Assembly: GCA_033852175.1 (NCBI GenBank)
Contig: JAWSUY010000015.1
Location: 62,001-126,000 of the forward strand
From: Agarilytica sp033852175
GTDB lineage: Bacteria; Pseudomonadota; Gammaproteobacteria; Pseudomonadales; Cellvibrionaceae
Direction of reading: 5' to 3'
Length of the DNA: 64,000 nt
The translations under genes were made by a program, and so were the position numbers. Each line of letters starts with the position of its first letter. The stretch's first letter is position 1. Positions 63,602 to 64,000 of this stretch are shown here, in pieces. The notes below the pieces were generated by a model. It was not told the DNA's origin. It did not search any database and saw only the letters and a list, made by a program, of their open reading frames with translations.

Positions 63602-63876
63602 CTCAAATTCGGCCGCCAGTATAACAGCGCCTCGGCCTATCAGACTAGGCGACTATTCACTTCCACACACGGACTACAGCGCAAACTTGCAAACAGAGTA
63701 AAAACTCACCTAAAATGGCGTAAATTACAGCATGAGCACAAAAGGAAGACTGCGACACAAGCATGGATCGACGTAACGCTTACAATACCAGCCAAAATAA
63801 AAACCGACGTTAATACTTAACAATAAGACGCTACACCAAGCGAGAACATAACATTTACAAAACAAGGAAGAGGGAT

Positions 63877-64000
63877 ATGGATAACACCATCACTTATGCG
63901 GCAATCACCTTACTCGGCACACTTTCAGGCACCGCCTGCTACGCCATAGCATTTAAAAAAGCGCTAAACCCCATGCTATGGGTAATTCTAGGATTCTTAC
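63877..64000 (+). CDS. Membrane protein, partial (N-terminus only)
   Basis: ATG at 63877 with the strong ribosome site GGAAGAGGG (63867-63874), reading MDNTITYAAITLLGTL then SGTACYAIAFKKALNPMLW and running off the window. Two hydrophobic segments are apparent in the 41 residues seen. The family cannot be told from so little. Confidence 0.6.
   Translation, partial: MDNTITYAAITLLGTLSGTACYAIAFKKALNPMLWVILGFL

Overview
The window looks like chromosomal DNA of a free-living, aerobic, moderately low-GC marine gammaproteobacterium, most like the Cellvibrionales (Saccharophagus/Teredinibacter/Cellvibrio relatives). This is an inference from gene content: a Pseudomonas-like cytochrome c oxidase cluster, AcnB, ZipA, MiaE, PrlC-YheV, GlnS, PpiB and LpxH, plus an exosortase/exopolysaccharide locus. 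No rRNA, tRNA, CRISPR array or prophage module was seen.

Layout. (1) 1-4.75 kb, minus strand: end of an exopolysaccharide/exosortase cluster, with an ExeA-like ATPase, a Wzz/GumC chain-length protein, a CpsD-like ATPase and an exosortase-EpsI fusion cut by the window edge. (2) 5.1-14.7 kb: a complete aa3-type cytochrome c oxidase locus (coxB-coxA-ctaG-coxC, two SURF1 paralogues, a CX3C protein, heme A synthase, heme O synthase, SCO), interrupted by one antisense small membrane protein gene. (3) 15.1-20.4 kb: MATE pump, a hypothetical, prlC-yheV and a gamma carbonic anhydrase. (4) 20.4-27.6 kb, accessory: WecG-type glycosyltransferase, TPP-dependent enzyme, a complete ISNCY-like insertion sequence, an LCAT-like lipoprotein and an orphan small protein. 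(5) 27.6-34.4 kb: SDR, S1/P1 nuclease, DjlA-like co-chaperone, a sensor kinase with a mutated H-box, a J-domain protein and a voltage-gated cation channel. (6) 34.4-43.8 kb, housekeeping: cysS, two palindromic MITE-like elements, glnS, ppiB, lpxH, miaE, acnB and a zinc-ribbon membrane peptide. (7) 43.9-54.1 kb: EamA transporter, an unusual SRPBCC-dienelactone hydrolase fusion, patatin, acyl-CoA ligase, acyl-CoA dehydrogenase and an AraC regulator coupled to a membrane peptide. (8) 54.2-63.6 kb: transglycosylase-ligA-zipA-smc and the ccmI/ccmH end of a cytochrome c maturation operon. A plus-strand membrane protein starts at the right edge.

How the genes fit together: region 2 encodes the oxidase together with its heme a and copper insertion factors, and region 8 carries part of the machinery that attaches heme to c-type cytochromes such as the domain fused to CoxB. 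Region 7 groups lipid hydrolysis, fatty-acid activation and beta-oxidation functions.

No wholly new system stands out. The observations most worth a second look are the channel with a TFEDWTD selectivity filter, the H-to-Q histidine kinase, the diverged tandem SURF1, the antisense gene inside the oxidase cluster, the SRPBCC-DLH fusion, the palindromic elements between cysS and glnS, and an insertion sequence whose ends all sit at CTANNTAG sites.
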